The position numbers and the translations under genes were made by a program. The notes below the pieces were generated by a model. It was not told the DNA's origin. It did no database searches and saw only the letters and a list, made by a program, of their open reading frames with translations. This document shows, piece by piece, positions 7,520 through 15,651 of a DNA stretch of 64,000 nucleotides. Origin of the DNA: DASSUW01 sp963849695 (GTDB lineage: Bacteria; Actinomycetota; Thermoleophilia; Solirubrobacterales; Solirubrobacteraceae); assembly GCA_963849695.1 (NCBI GenBank), contig CAWKIT010000032.1, positions 1-64,000 of the forward strand. Direction: 5' to 3'. How positions within the stretch are numbered: the first letter of the stretch is position 1; each line of letters starts with the position of its first letter.

Positions 7520-8458
7520 ATGATCCCCGGGATGATGATCGTGTTCACCGGCGAGCGGCTCGACCGCGCCGCCGACCGGCGCACCGACCCGACATGGGTC
7601 GCCGCGCAGGCGGCGAGCCCGGACGCGCGCGCGGTGGTGGCCGGAAACGACGGCGTGCGGGTCGCCTTGCCCGCCGGCGACCACGGCGAGCCGCGGCTGG
7701 CGCTCCTGCCGCTCGCCGGCCTGGACGCGGCCGAGCCGCTGCTGCTCGGCCTCGACGAGGCCGGGCCGGTGTTCGCGGTCGACGAGGACGGGGCCGCCGG
7801 GCGGGCGGCGGTCGCCGCCCATGGCGAAGGCCCGCTCGACCCCGCGACCGGGACGCGCCCGCTCGGCCTGCGCGCCGCCGCGGGCTTTCTCCCCCAGGCC
7901 GACGGCGGGCTCGCCGCGCACGCCGCCGCGCTCGTGAACTGGCATCGGCGTCACCGCCACTGCGCAGTCTGCGGAGCCACGACCGAGATCTCGGACGGGG
8001 GCATCGTCCGTCGCTGCCCCCGGTGCGGCACGCAGCACCACCCGCGGACCGACCCGGTCGTGATCATGCTCGTGACCGACGGCGACCGCGTGCTGCTCGG
8101 TCGCCAGCCGGTCTGGCCGCCCGGCCGCTACTCGGCCCTCGCCGGCTTCGTCGAGCCCGGCGAGAGCCTCGAGGAGGCCGTGGTGCGGGAGGTCCGAGAG
8201 GAGGCCGGGGTCGAGGTCGGGCCGCCGGAGTACGTCGCCTCGCAGCCCTGGCCGTTTCCCACTTCGCTGATGATCGGCTTCACCGCCCCCTACCGCTCGG
8301 GCGAGCCGCACCGGGTCGACGAGGAGCTCGAGGACGTCCGCTGGTTCGACCGCCACGCCCTTGCGCAGGCGATCGCGGGGCGCGAGGACAGCCCACTCGG
8401 CGTCCCGCCGCCCTTCGCAATCGCAAGGCGGTTGATGGAGCAGTGGGTGCGGCGCTAG
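7520..8458 (+). CDS. nudC: NADH pyrophosphatase NudC (Nudix hydrolase with zinc ribbon)
   Basis: 312 residues. An N-terminal NudC-like domain (1-130) is followed by a four-Cys zinc ribbon (CAVCG ... CPRCG) and a Nudix domain with the full box GFVEPGESLEEAVVREVREEAG and the downstream SQPWPFPTSLM motif that marks NAD(H)-specific Nudix enzymes. NudC hydrolyses NADH to NMNH and AMP and removes NAD caps from RNA 5' ends. ATG 7520 has GAGGGG just upstream at 7510-7515. Its TAG stop (8456-8458) is also the first half of the -10 hexamer of the next gene. Confidence 0.95.
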   Translation: MIPGMMIVFTGERLDRAADRRTDPTWVAAQAASPDARAVVAGNDGVRVALPAGDHGEPRLALLPLAGLDAAEPLLLGLDEAGPVFAVDEDGAAGRAAVAAHGEGPLDPATGTRPLGLRAAAGFLPQADGGLAAHAAALVNWHRRHRHCAVCGATTEISDGGIVRRCPRCGTQHHPRTDPVVIMLVTDGDRVLLGRQPVWPPGRYSALAGFVEPGESLEEAVVREVREEAGVEVGPPEYVASQPWPFPTSLMIGFTAPYRSGEPHRVDEELEDVRWFDRHALAQAIAGREDSPLGVPPPFAIARRLMEQWVRR

Positions 8459-8461
8459 CCT
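8456..8461 (+). promoter_or_regulatory. -10 element (TAGCCT) overlapping the nudC stop codon
   Basis: TAGCCT begins with the nudC TAG stop and ends 10 nt before GTG 8472, the start of a small membrane protein gene. Confidence 0.4.
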
Positions 8462-8471
8462 CCCATGTGAG

Positions 8472-8789
8472 GTGACGCTGGAGGGGTGGATCTTCATGGT
8501 CGGCCTCCGAGTCTTCGACATCGGAGCGCTCGTCGTGTGGCTGGTGTGGTTCTTCCGCCTGCGCGACGACGACGATGACGGGGACGGCGGCCACGGCGGC
8601 GGCGGCAACGCCCCCGAGCCCAACAGCCCGAGCGGGCCGTCCGGCGGGCTGCGGCTGCCGCTGGACGACTCGAAGCCATGGCCCACGCGCCGGCGCGACC
8701 ACCTCGGCGACCTCCACCCCTCCCCCGGGTCCGGTCGCCGCGGCATCCCCCACCCGGTTCCCGCCCGCGCACCGACCAAACGACGCTGA
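8472..8789 (+). CDS. Small single-span membrane protein of unknown function
   Basis: 105 residues. One transmembrane helix (about residues 5-30, VGLRVFDIGALVVWLVWFF) is followed directly by an acidic DDDDDGDGG run, a Gly/Pro/Ser-rich linker and a basic tail (TRRRDHL, PTKRR). GTG 8472 has a -10 hexamer 10 nt upstream. No family was recognised. The layout (helix, acidic stop, disordered cytoplasmic or external tail) is that of a small scaffold or accessory protein. It may be real given the promoter, codon use and clean stop, but no function can be offered. Confidence 0.65.
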   Translation: MTLEGWIFMVGLRVFDIGALVVWLVWFFRLRDDDDDGDGGHGGGGNAPEPNSPSGPSGGLRLPLDDSKPWPTRRRDHLGDLHPSPGSGRRGIPHPVPARAPTKRR

Positions 8790-8840
8790 TCACCACCGGC
8801 CGGGCGCGTCCGTGCGGGCCGGAGTGCTAACCCTGTTCAC

Positions 8841-9713
8841 GTGAGCACTTCGTGTTCCGTCCTCGCCGAGCGGCTCGGCGAGGACCTCGCGGCGACCGCG
8901 CCCAAGGCGCGGCGTTTCCTGCTGCTCGAGCAGCCCGGGCCGTGGAGCGGCCGCAACGCGGTCACGCACTCGGATCTCGACGCCGGCCTCGCGCGCGAGA
9001 TACTGGCGGCCGCCGACGAGGCGGGCGTCAAGGTGCACCTGATTCGCCGCAGCGCCCGCCGCGCCGTGCTCGACACACGGGTCTGCTTCATAGCCGACAC
9101 ACGGCGCAACCGGCCCTGGATCGAGCGTCACGTCCTCCACGACCCGGCCGAGGTGCTCCGGCTCGACCTCGGCGAGCGCGACCCCGTCACGCCGTGGGAG
9201 GAGCCGGTGTACGCCGTCTGCACCCACGGCAAGCGCGACCCGTGCTGCGCCCGCCGCGGCCGGCCGCTGGCGCGGGCGCTGAAGGCCGCGCGGCCCGAGC
9301 TGACGTGGGAGATCGGCCACATCGGCGGCCATCGCTTCGCCGCCACGTTCCTCGCCTTCCCGCACGGCCTCGCGTTCGGCCGCGTGCCCGCCGCGGCCGG
9401 CCCGGGGATCGTGGCCGGGCTCGAGGCGGGCGAGATCGACCTCGACCACCTGCGCGGCCGCGCCGGCGACCCGCCGCCGGTCCAGGCCGCCGAGGTCTTC
9501 GTGCGGCGGGAGCTCCGCCTGCGCCGCCTCGACGACCTCACGGTGCTCGACGTCGACGGCCCCCGCGTCACCCTGCGGGGTCCGACCGGGCGGATCCGCG
9601 TCGGGATCCTGCGCGATCAGCGGGCGCCGCGGTCGATCTCGTGCGGTGACGAGCCCGAGCCGGTCCCGGCGTACGCGCTCGGCGACTTCACGTTGCTCGA
9701 CGAAGCCGCCTGA
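8841..9713 (+). CDS. Sucrase/ferredoxin-like (Suc_Fer) protein
   Basis: 290 residues of the thioredoxin-fold, [2Fe-2S]-ferredoxin-like family. The central block CTHGKRDPCCARRG followed by WEIGHIGGHRFAATF gives the Cys and His residues conserved in the family, which binds an iron-sulfur cluster in the few members studied. GTG 8841 is preceded 7 nt upstream by TAACCC (8828-8833), a weak -10. The stop overlaps the alcohol-dehydrogenase start (TGATG), so the two are co-translated and may share electron transfer. The physiological role of the family is poorly known. Confidence 0.85.
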   Translation: MSTSCSVLAERLGEDLAATAPKARRFLLLEQPGPWSGRNAVTHSDLDAGLAREILAAADEAGVKVHLIRRSARRAVLDTRVCFIADTRRNRPWIERHVLHDPAEVLRLDLGERDPVTPWEEPVYAVCTHGKRDPCCARRGRPLARALKAARPELTWEIGHIGGHRFAATFLAFPHGLAFGRVPAAAGPGIVAGLEAGEIDLDHLRGRAGDPPPVQAAEVFVRRELRLRRLDDLTVLDVDGPRVTLRGPTGRIRVGILRDQRAPRSISCGDEPEPVPAYALGDFTLLDEAA

Positions 9714-10681
9714 TGCGCGCCGCCGTGCTCGACGCGCCCGGCCGTCCGCTCCGCGCGGCCGAGATGCCCGAGCCTTCGCCCGGGCCCGGGCAGCTGCTCC
9801 TGAAGGTGCACGCGTGCGGGGTCTGCCGCACCGACCTGCACATCCGCGACGGCGAGGTCGAGCCCGGCCACCTGCCGCTGATCCTCGGCCACCAGATCGT
9901 CGCCACCACGCCCGACGGCGAGCGGGTCGGGGTGCCGTGGCTGGGCTGGGCCGACGGGACCTGCGGGTACTGCCTGTCCGGCCGCGAGAACCTCTGCCCC
10001 CACGCGCGCTTCACCGGCCGGGACGTCGACGGCGGCTACGCCGAATGGACGGTCGCCGACGAGCGGTTCTGCCTCCCGCTCCCGGGCGAGATGAGCGACC
10101 TCGAGATCGCGCCGCTGCTGTGCGGGGGCCTGATCGGCCACCGGGCACTGCGGCTGGCCGGCGACGGCGTGCGCCTCGGGCTCTACGGCTTCGGGTCCTC
10201 GGCCCACATCATCTGCCAGGTCGCCGTTCACGAGGGCCGGCGCGTGTTCGCGTTCACGCGCGCCGAGGACGATGGCGCGCAGGCCCTCGCACGGACCCTG
10301 GGTGCCGAGTGGGCGGGCGATGCCATGGCGCCCGGGCCCGAGCCGCTCGACGCGGCGATCATCTTCGCGCCCGCCGGCCCGCTCGTACCGGCCGCGCTGC
10401 GCGCCACCGCCCCGGGCGGCACGGTGGTGTGCGCCGGGATCCACATGTCCGACATCCCGTCGTTCCCCTACCGCGACCTGTGGGAGGAGCGCGTGCTGCG
10501 CTCGGTCGCCAACCTCACCCGCGCCGACGCCCGGGAGTTCCTCGCGCTCGCGCCTCAGGTGCCGGTCCGCACCACCGTGCAGGAGTTCGCGCTCGAGCAG
10601 GCCGAGGAGGCGCTCACGCGGCTGCGGGAAGGCCGGATCGAGGGCTCGGCCGTCCTGCGCGTCACAGATCGGCCGCGGTGA
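9713..10681 (+). CDS. Zinc-dependent alcohol dehydrogenase (MDR family)
   Basis: 322 residues. Catalytic zinc residues lie in HACGVCRTDLHI and GHQ; the structural zinc lobe reads ADGTCGYCLSGRENLC, with three Cys in place and Asp where most relatives have the first Cys. The Rossmann domain has LYGFGSSAH at about residue 160. The pattern WLGW ... RFTGRDVDGGYAEW places it with AdhA-type short MDR enzymes that oxidise alcohols with NAD(P). ATG 9713 overlaps the stop of the Suc_Fer gene. Its 3' end overlaps the convergent PfkB gene by 20 bases. Confidence 0.9.
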   Translation: MRAAVLDAPGRPLRAAEMPEPSPGPGQLLLKVHACGVCRTDLHIRDGEVEPGHLPLILGHQIVATTPDGERVGVPWLGWADGTCGYCLSGRENLCPHARFTGRDVDGGYAEWTVADERFCLPLPGEMSDLEIAPLLCGGLIGHRALRLAGDGVRLGLYGFGSSAHIICQVAVHEGRRVFAFTRAEDDGAQALARTLGAEWAGDAMAPGPEPLDAAIIFAPAGPLVPAALRATAPGGTVVCAGIHMSDIPSFPYRDLWEERVLRSVANLTRADAREFLALAPQVPVRTTVQEFALEQAEEALTRLREGRIEGSAVLRVTDRPR

Positions 10682-11495
10682 GCTGGCCCTCGTAGGCCGC
10701 GCGGCCGGCGAGCTTGTAGGCGCCGCAGCGGGAGGCGACGTCGAGGGCCTGCTCGATCGGCATGCCGGCCGCGAGGCCGTAGGTGAGCCCGGCGGCGAAG
10801 GAGTCGCCGGCGCCGTAGGAATCCTGCGCGGGCCCGGGAAGCTGCGCGGCTTGCCAGTGGCCGCTGGTGCGGTCCTCCCCCACCCACTCGCCGCCCTCCT
10901 TGCCGGCCGTCGAGACGACGATGTCGGGCGCCGGGTCGAGATGCTCCTCGGCGTGCTGCTCGCCGGGGTCCTTGGCGGAGCGGACCAGGGCGTCGAGGTC
11001 GACGTCGGAGGCGAGCAGCGTGTCGTACGCACGCGGGGTGGCGACGAGCCTGCGGGCGCGGCGCGCCTCGACGAGCGCGCCGACGTCGCCGCCCGTGAAG
11101 TAGACGCCGTCGGCCTCGTCGAGCCGCTCCCACGGCAGGTCGTCGTCGCCGCGCGGGACGATCCGCTCGCCGAGGACCGTGATCGTCCGCTCGTGGTCGT
11201 CGTCGAGATGGACGAACCCGCGCCGGTGCTCGCCCTCGCGCGGCGCGGCGTGGACGGTCACGCCGAGCTCCTCGAGCCGCTCGCGCGAGCGGCGGCCGAT
11301 CTCGTCGTGGGCGAGCGCCGTGAAGAAATCGGCGCCGCCGGCCAGCTTGGCGAGCTGCACCGCCGCCACCGCGCCGCCGCCGCCCACGTCGTCCCACCAC
11401 TCGGTGGCGTGGACGATCTCGCCCGGGCGCGGGACGTGCGGGACACGGGCGAACTCGATCCACTCGACGTGGCCGACGACGGCGACTCGGGTCAT
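10662..11495 (-). CDS. PfkB-family sugar/nucleoside kinase
   Basis: 277 residues. The N-terminal region VVGHVEWIEF and the glycine-rich DVGGGGAVAAVQLAKLAG match PfkB motif 1, and DSYGAGDSFAAGLTYGLA is the C-terminal signature with the catalytic Asp and anion hole. PfkB kinases phosphorylate sugars or nucleosides with ATP; the substrate cannot be told here. ATG 11495 lies 7 nt after TAGGTA (11503-11508 on this strand). It is monocistronic and converges with the alcohol-dehydrogenase gene. Confidence 0.9.
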   Translation of the reverse strand: MTRVAVVGHVEWIEFARVPHVPRPGEIVHATEWWDDVGGGGAVAAVQLAKLAGGADFFTALAHDEIGRRSRERLEELGVTVHAAPREGEHRRGFVHLDDDHERTITVLGERIVPRGDDDLPWERLDEADGVYFTGGDVGALVEARRARRLVATPRAYDTLLASDVDLDALVRSAKDPGEQHAEEHLDPAPDIVVSTAGKEGGEWVGEDRTSGHWQAAQLPGPAQDSYGAGDSFAAGLTYGLAAGMPIEQALDVASRCGAYKLAGRAAYEGQLTAADL

Positions 11496-11502
11496 GCGGC
11501 CC

Positions 11503-11508
11503 TACCTA
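11503..11508 (-). promoter_or_regulatory. -10-like element (TAGGTA) for the PfkB kinase gene
   Basis: Minus-strand TAGGTA, 7 nt before ATG 11495; one mismatch to TAnnnT at the last base. Confidence 0.35.
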
Positions 11509-11547
11509 GCAGATCACGCGCGGAGAAACCGATCCACGTCGCCTTCG

Positions 11548-11553
11548 TATGGT
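11548..11553 (+). promoter_or_regulatory. -10 element (TATGGT) for the winged-helix gene
   Basis: TATGGT, 10 nt before ATG 11564. It overlaps the earlier in-frame ATG 11549, which argues for 11564 as the true start. Confidence 0.5.
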
Positions 11554-11563
11554 CCTGGGCTGC

Positions 11564-12700
11564 ATGGATTCTCGCCGCACGACGGAGCCCCTGAGCCCGC
11601 GGGCGCTCAACCGCGCCCTGCTCGAGCGCCAGATGCTCCTGCGGCGCGCCGACGCGACCGCGGCCGAGGCGATCGAGCATCTTGTCGCGATCCAGGCGCA
11701 GGAGCCCCACGCCGGCTACTACGGCCTGTGGTCGCGCGTCGAGGGCTTCCAGCCCGGCGAGCTGACACGCATGATGGAGGGCCGCGAGGCGGTGCGGATG
11801 TCGCTCATGCGCGCGACGATCCATCTCGTGACGGCGCGTGACGCGCTCGCCCTGCGGCCGGTCGTGCAGTCGGTGCTCGAGCGGACCTGGAACAGCAGCG
11901 GCTTCGCCAAGCAGCTCGACGGCGTCGACGTGGGCGACGTGATCGAGGCCGGCCGCGCCGCGCTCACCGAGCGCGACCTCAGCGGCGCCGAGCTCAAGCG
12001 CCTGCTCGCCGAGCGCTGGCCGGAGCTCGATGCGACCGCGCTCTCCTACGCCGTCCGCTTCAACCTCCCGCTCGTGCACCTGCCCCCGCGCGGGGTCTGG
12101 GGACACAACGTGCAGCTCCGCCAGCTCACCCTGGACGCGTGGCTGGGCGAGCCGGTCGCGCACCACGCCCCGCCCGACGAGACGATCCTGCGCTACCTCG
12201 CGGCCTTCGGCCCGGCCACGGCGGCCGACATCTCCACCTGGTCCGGGCTCACCGGCGTGCGCGAGGTGGTCGAGCGGCTGCGCCCGCGCCTGCGCACGTT
12301 CGAGGACGAGCGCGGACGCGAGCTGTACGACGTCCCCGGCGCCCCGCTGCCCGATCCCGACACTCCCGCCCCGGTCCGCTTCCTCCCCTGGTTCGACAAC
12401 GCGTTCCTGTCCCACAAGGACCGCTCGCGGATCATCCCGCCCGAGTACAAGCGCCTGAACATCGGCTACATCGGCCGGCCCGTCGTCCTGGTCGACGGCT
12501 TCGTGCGCGCCTTCTGGGCGATCAGGGACGGCGAGCTCGAGATCGAGCCGCTCGAGCCGCTTCCGGATCGCGACGAGATCGACGCCGAGGGCGCGCGGCT
12601 GCTGGAGTTCGCCGCTAGTGGGGAACCCAGGCGTCCTCGTCGCCCAGCATCGCCCGCACGTGATCGGGCAGCTCGCCCGCCACGACGTCGGCCAGCGTGA
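11564..12700 (+). CDS. Winged-helix DNA-binding protein, AlkZ-like (HTH_42) family
   Basis: 378 residues. The family (PF06224) consists of tandem winged-helix domains; some members (AlkZ, YcaQ) are DNA glycosylases that remove bulky or crosslinked bases. A Gln-Ala-Gln at residues 44-46 (VAIQAQEP) sits where AlkZ has its catalytic QxQ, so glycosylase activity is possible but unproven. Conserved blocks RATIHLV, TWSGL and FLPWFDNAFLSHKDRSR follow. ATG 11564 is preferred over ATG 11549. The last ~27 residues are Arg/Pro-rich and overlap the convergent rrf2 gene by 86 bases; they look like read-through, but no indel that restores a stop is clearly indicated. Confidence 0.85.
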   Translation: MDSRRTTEPLSPRALNRALLERQMLLRRADATAAEAIEHLVAIQAQEPHAGYYGLWSRVEGFQPGELTRMMEGREAVRMSLMRATIHLVTARDALALRPVVQSVLERTWNSSGFAKQLDGVDVGDVIEAGRAALTERDLSGAELKRLLAERWPELDATALSYAVRFNLPLVHLPPRGVWGHNVQLRQLTLDAWLGEPVAHHAPPDETILRYLAAFGPATAADISTWSGLTGVREVVERLRPRLRTFEDERGRELYDVPGAPLPDPDTPAPVRFLPWFDNAFLSHKDRSRIIPPEYKRLNIGYIGRPVVLVDGFVRAFWAIRDGELEIEPLEPLPDRDEIDAEGARLLEFAASGEPRRPRRPASPARDRAARPPRRRPA

Positions 12701-13073
12701 CGCGCTCGAGCACCGAGCGCAGCGAGGCGCGGACCGCGATCCAGACCTCCCGCATCGGCTCGGCCACGCCGCCGAACGCGAGCGACTCGGGGCGTACGCC
12801 GCTCACGCCGGCCAGCGGGCCGTCGATGGCGCGGATCACGTCGGCGAGCGTGACGTCGCCGGCCGCGCGCGCGAGCCGGTAGCCGCCGTCGGCGCCGCGC
12901 CGGCTCTCGACGAGCCCGGCGTGGCGCAGCTGCATCAGGATGTTCTCCAGGAACCGCAGCGGGATCGCCTGGGCGGTGGCGATCCGCTCGCCCTTCACCG
13001 GCTTGGAGTCGGGCGCCGCGGCGAGCTCGAGCGCCGCGCGGATCGCGTAGTCGGTCTTGGCTGAGACCCGCAC
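12615..13073 (-). CDS. Rrf2-family transcriptional regulator
   Basis: 152 residues with the Rrf2 winged-helix: VSAKTDYAIRAALELA, LRFLENILMQLRHAGLVESRRGADGGYRLAR. There are no cysteines after the DNA-binding domain, so unlike IscR or NsrR it should not carry an iron-sulfur cluster and is closer to CymR, the cysteine/sulfur regulator. It sits immediately downstream of a sulfate ABC transporter operon on the same strand, which makes sulfur control the natural guess. GTG 13073 is 7 nt after TAGGCT (13081-13086), a hexamer overlapping the cysA stop. It may therefore be transcribed both with the operon and alone. Confidence 0.92.
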   Translation of the reverse strand: MRVSAKTDYAIRAALELAAAPDSKPVKGERIATAQAIPLRFLENILMQLRHAGLVESRRGADGGYRLARAAGDVTLADVIRAIDGPLAGVSGVRPESLAFGGVAEPMREVWIAVRASLRSVLERVTLADVVAGELPDHVRAMLGDEDAWVPH

Positions 13074-13080
13074 GGCTCTC

Positions 13081-13086
13081 AGCCTA
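13081..13086 (-). promoter_or_regulatory. -10 element (TAGGCT) for rrf2, overlapping the cysA stop
   Basis: Minus-strand TAGGCT whose TAG is the cysA stop codon; 7 nt before GTG 13073. Confidence 0.45.
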
Positions 13087-14052
13087 CGCGCTGGCGGGTT
13101 CGCGGCGCGCTCCTGTCGGGTCGACGCGGATGTGGACGATCTGGCCCTCGACGAGCTCGAGCTGGTCGGCCTCCGTGCGCGAGAGCTGCGCGGTGAGGAT
13201 GTCGCCTTCCGGCGGCAGCAGCTCGACGCGGACCTCGAAGCCGAGCCGCACGATCCGCGTGACCACGGCCTGCTCGCTCGCCTCGCCGGCCTCGGTCAGC
13301 ACCTGCACGTCGTGCGGGCGCACGAGCTTGCCGCCGACGCGCGTGACCGGGCCGACGAACGACATCACGAACGGCGTCGCCGGCTCGTCGTAGATCTGCG
13401 CCGGCGAGGCGGACTGCTCGATCCGGCCCTCGTTGACGACCACGATCTGCTCGGCGATCTCCATCGCCTCCTCCTGGTCGTGGGTGACGAAGATCGTCGT
13501 CACGTGGACCTCGTCGTGCAGTCGCCGCAGCCACGCACGCAGCTCCTCGCGCACGCGCGCGTCGAGCGCGCCGAACGGCTCGTCGAGCAGCAGCACCCGC
13601 GGCTCGACCGCCAGCGCGCGGGCGAGCGCCATCCGCTGGCGCTGGCCGCCGGACAGCTGCGACGGGTAGCGCTTGCCGAGGTGCGCGAGGCCGACCAGCT
13701 CGAGCAGCTCGCCCACGCGCGCCTTGACCTCGGCCTTCGGCCGCTTGCGCACGGTCAGCCCGAAGGCGACGTTGTCGGCCACCGTCATGTGCTTGAACGC
13801 GGCGTAGTGCTGGAACACGAAGCCGACCTCGCGCGTGCGCGCCGGCCTGGTCGTCACGTCCTCGCCGCCGATCAGGACCTCGCCCTCGTCCGGGATCTCG
13901 AGCCCGGCGATGACGCGCAGGAGCGTGCTCTTGCCGCTGCCGGACGGGCCAAGGAGAGCGGTCAGAGAGCCGTCGGGCACCACGACGGTGACGTCGTCGA
14001 GCGCGGTGTAGTCGCCGAACTGCTTAGAGATATGGCGGGCCTCGATGGCCAC
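13084..14052 (-). CDS. cysA: Sulfate/thiosulfate ABC transporter ATP-binding protein CysA
   Basis: 322 residues. Walker A GPSGSGKST (residues about 37-45), signature QLSGGQRQRMALARAL, Walker B VLLLDEPFGALD, switch His in FVTHDQEEAMEIA, and a C-terminal TOBE-like region with FVGPVTRVGG, the pattern seen in CysA. It drives import of sulfate or thiosulfate by the CysT-CysW channel. GTG 14052 starts one base after the cysW stop. Last transporter gene of the operon before the Rrf2 regulator. Confidence 0.93.
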   Translation of the reverse strand: MAIEARHISKQFGDYTALDDVTVVVPDGSLTALLGPSGSGKSTLLRVIAGLEIPDEGEVLIGGEDVTTRPARTREVGFVFQHYAAFKHMTVADNVAFGLTVRKRPKAEVKARVGELLELVGLAHLGKRYPSQLSGGQRQRMALARALAVEPRVLLLDEPFGALDARVREELRAWLRRLHDEVHVTTIFVTHDQEEAMEIAEQIVVVNEGRIEQSASPAQIYDEPATPFVMSFVGPVTRVGGKLVRPHDVQVLTEAGEASEQAVVTRIVRLGFEVRVELLPPEGDILTAQLSRTEADQLELVEGQIVHIRVDPTGARREPASA

Positions 14053-14053
14053 G

Positions 14054-14827
14054 TCAGATCCTTCCGTGTCGTCGTTGCAGCAGGGTCATGAGCGCCAGCA
14101 CCGTGACGCCGAGCAGCGCGAGCACCACGCCGGCCGCGTACGCGCCCGCGAGGTCGAGCGACTGAAAGCGGTCCTCGACGTAGAGGGTCAGGGTCTCGGT
14201 GCGGCCCTGGATCTTGCCCGACACGACGGCGACGGCCCCGAACTCGCCGATCGCGCGCGCGGTCGAGAGGATCACGCCGTAGGTCAGGCCCCAGCGGATG
14301 GTGGGCAGCGTGATCCGCCAGAACACCTGCCGGCCGCGGGCGCCGAGCGTGCTCGCCGCCTGCTCCTGGTCGGTGCCCTCCTCCTCCAGCACGGGCAGCA
14401 CCTCGCGCACCACGAACGGCAGCGAGATGAAGATCGTGGCCAGCACCATGCCGGGGGTCGAGAAGATCACCTCGGTCGAGCCGAACCAGCCGTCGCGGCC
14501 CCAGACGAGGATCAGCGCGAGGCCGACGATCACCGGCGAGACCGCGAACGGGAGGTCGATCAGCACGTCGAGGATCCGCTTGCCGCGGAAGTCGTAGCGG
14601 GCCAGCACCCACGCGGTGAGGACGCCGAAGACCGCGTTCAGCGGCACCGCGATCAGCGTGATCGTGATCGTCAGGAAGAACGCGTGCTGGGCCGGCGGCG
14701 TGGTGACGGCCTCCCAGGCGGCTGCGAAGCCGTCCTCGAACGCCCGGTAGAAGACCATCGCCACCGGGACGACCAGGAGCGCGGCGAGGTAGAAGAGGGC
14801 GATGCCGCGTAGGGCTATGCGGCTCAT
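14054..14827 (-). CDS. cysW: Sulfate ABC transporter permease CysW
   Basis: 257 residues, about six membrane helices, and the permease EAA loop EEEGTDQEQAASTLGARGRQVFWRITLP. The motif FGVLTAWVLARYDFRGKRILDVLIDLPFAVSPVIVGL and GEFGAVAVVSGKIQGRTETLTLYVEDRFQ are typical of CysW. ATG 14827 overlaps the cysT stop in ATGA; the frame runs further upstream only as a shadow of cysT. Forms the membrane channel with CysT. Confidence 0.93.
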   Translation of the reverse strand: MSRIALRGIALFYLAALLVVPVAMVFYRAFEDGFAAAWEAVTTPPAQHAFFLTITITLIAVPLNAVFGVLTAWVLARYDFRGKRILDVLIDLPFAVSPVIVGLALILVWGRDGWFGSTEVIFSTPGMVLATIFISLPFVVREVLPVLEEEGTDQEQAASTLGARGRQVFWRITLPTIRWGLTYGVILSTARAIGEFGAVAVVSGKIQGRTETLTLYVEDRFQSLDLAGAYAAGVVLALLGVTVLALMTLLQRRHGRI

Positions 14828-15651
14828 CGCACGATCCCCCTGCGCGCCACGAACGAGATGCCGAGCAGGACCAGGAACGAGACCAGCAGCAGCACCACCG
14901 ACACCGCGGCGGCGCCGGTCGCGTTGCCGCTCTCGATCTGGCCGTAGACCAGCACCGACGCGACCTCCGTCTTGTACGGCAGGTTGCCGCTGATCAAGAC
15001 GATCGAGCCGAACTCGCCGACGGCGCGGCCGAACGCGAGCCCGACGCCGGCCAGCATCGCGGGCCGCAGCGCGGGCAGGATGATGCGGCGGAAGATCGTC
15101 CACGGCTTGGCGCCGAGCGACTCGGCGGCCTCCTCGGCCTCGCGCTCGAGCCCCATGAGAACGGGCTGCACGGCGCGCACCACGAACGGCAGCGTCACGA
15201 ACAGCAGCGCCAGCAGCACCGCCGCGCGGGTGTAGGCGATGTTGACCCCGACCGGGCCGTTCGGTCCGTAGAGAGCGAGCAGCACGAGGCCGGCGACGAT
15301 CGTCGGCAGCGCGAACGGCAGGTCGATCAGGCCGTTGACGATCCGCTTGCCCGGGAACTCGTCGCGCACGAGCACCCAGGCGATCAGCGTGCCCATCACG
15401 GCGTCGATCGCCGCCACGATCAGCGACACGATCAGGGTGAGGCGGATCGCTGCGACCGCCTGCGGCGCCGTCACGGCGTCCCAGAACGCGCCCACGCCCT
15501 CGTCGAACGAGCGCACGACGACTGCGGCGAGCGGGATCAGGACGATCAGGGTCAGCCAGGCGACCGAGAGGCCGCCCGCTACGAGCGGCCCCGCGGCGAT
15601 CCTGGCGTGCCGGCGCGGGAGGCGCCCGGCGACTGTGGCGCTACCCGGCAG
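14824..15651 (-). CDS. cysT: Sulfate ABC transporter permease CysT, start codon unclear
   Basis: About 275 residues if begun at CTG 15651, close to the usual CysT length. The EAA loop reads EREAEEAAESLGAKPWTIFRRIILP, and GEFGSIVLISGNLPYKTEVASVLVYGQIE is CysT-like. The first ATG/GTG/TTG in frame is GTG 15516, which would remove the first transmembrane helix (GGLSVAWLTLIVLIPLAAVVV). Between the sbp stop and that GTG there is no ATG, GTG or TTG in any frame; CTG 15651 overlaps the sbp stop and is the best candidate. Translational coupling to sbp or a sequence error could explain this. Confidence 0.85.
   Translation of the reverse strand: MPGSATVAGRLPRRHARIAAGPLVAGGLSVAWLTLIVLIPLAAVVVRSFDEGVGAFWDAVTAPQAVAAIRLTLIVSLIVAAIDAVMGTLIAWVLVRDEFPGKRIVNGLIDLPFALPTIVAGLVLLALYGPNGPVGVNIAYTRAAVLLALLFVTLPFVVRAVQPVLMGLEREAEEAAESLGAKPWTIFRRIILPALRPAMLAGVGLAFGRAVGEFGSIVLISGNLPYKTEVASVLVYGQIESGNATGAAAVSVVLLLVSFLVLLGISFVARRGIVR

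Noticed and set aside
12600..12700. A frameshift truncating the winged-helix protein near 12616
   Set aside because: A one-base deletion would expose a TAG there, but this is opposite in sign to the clear +1 cases and no conserved motif is interrupted, so the longer Arg/Pro tail is left as read.
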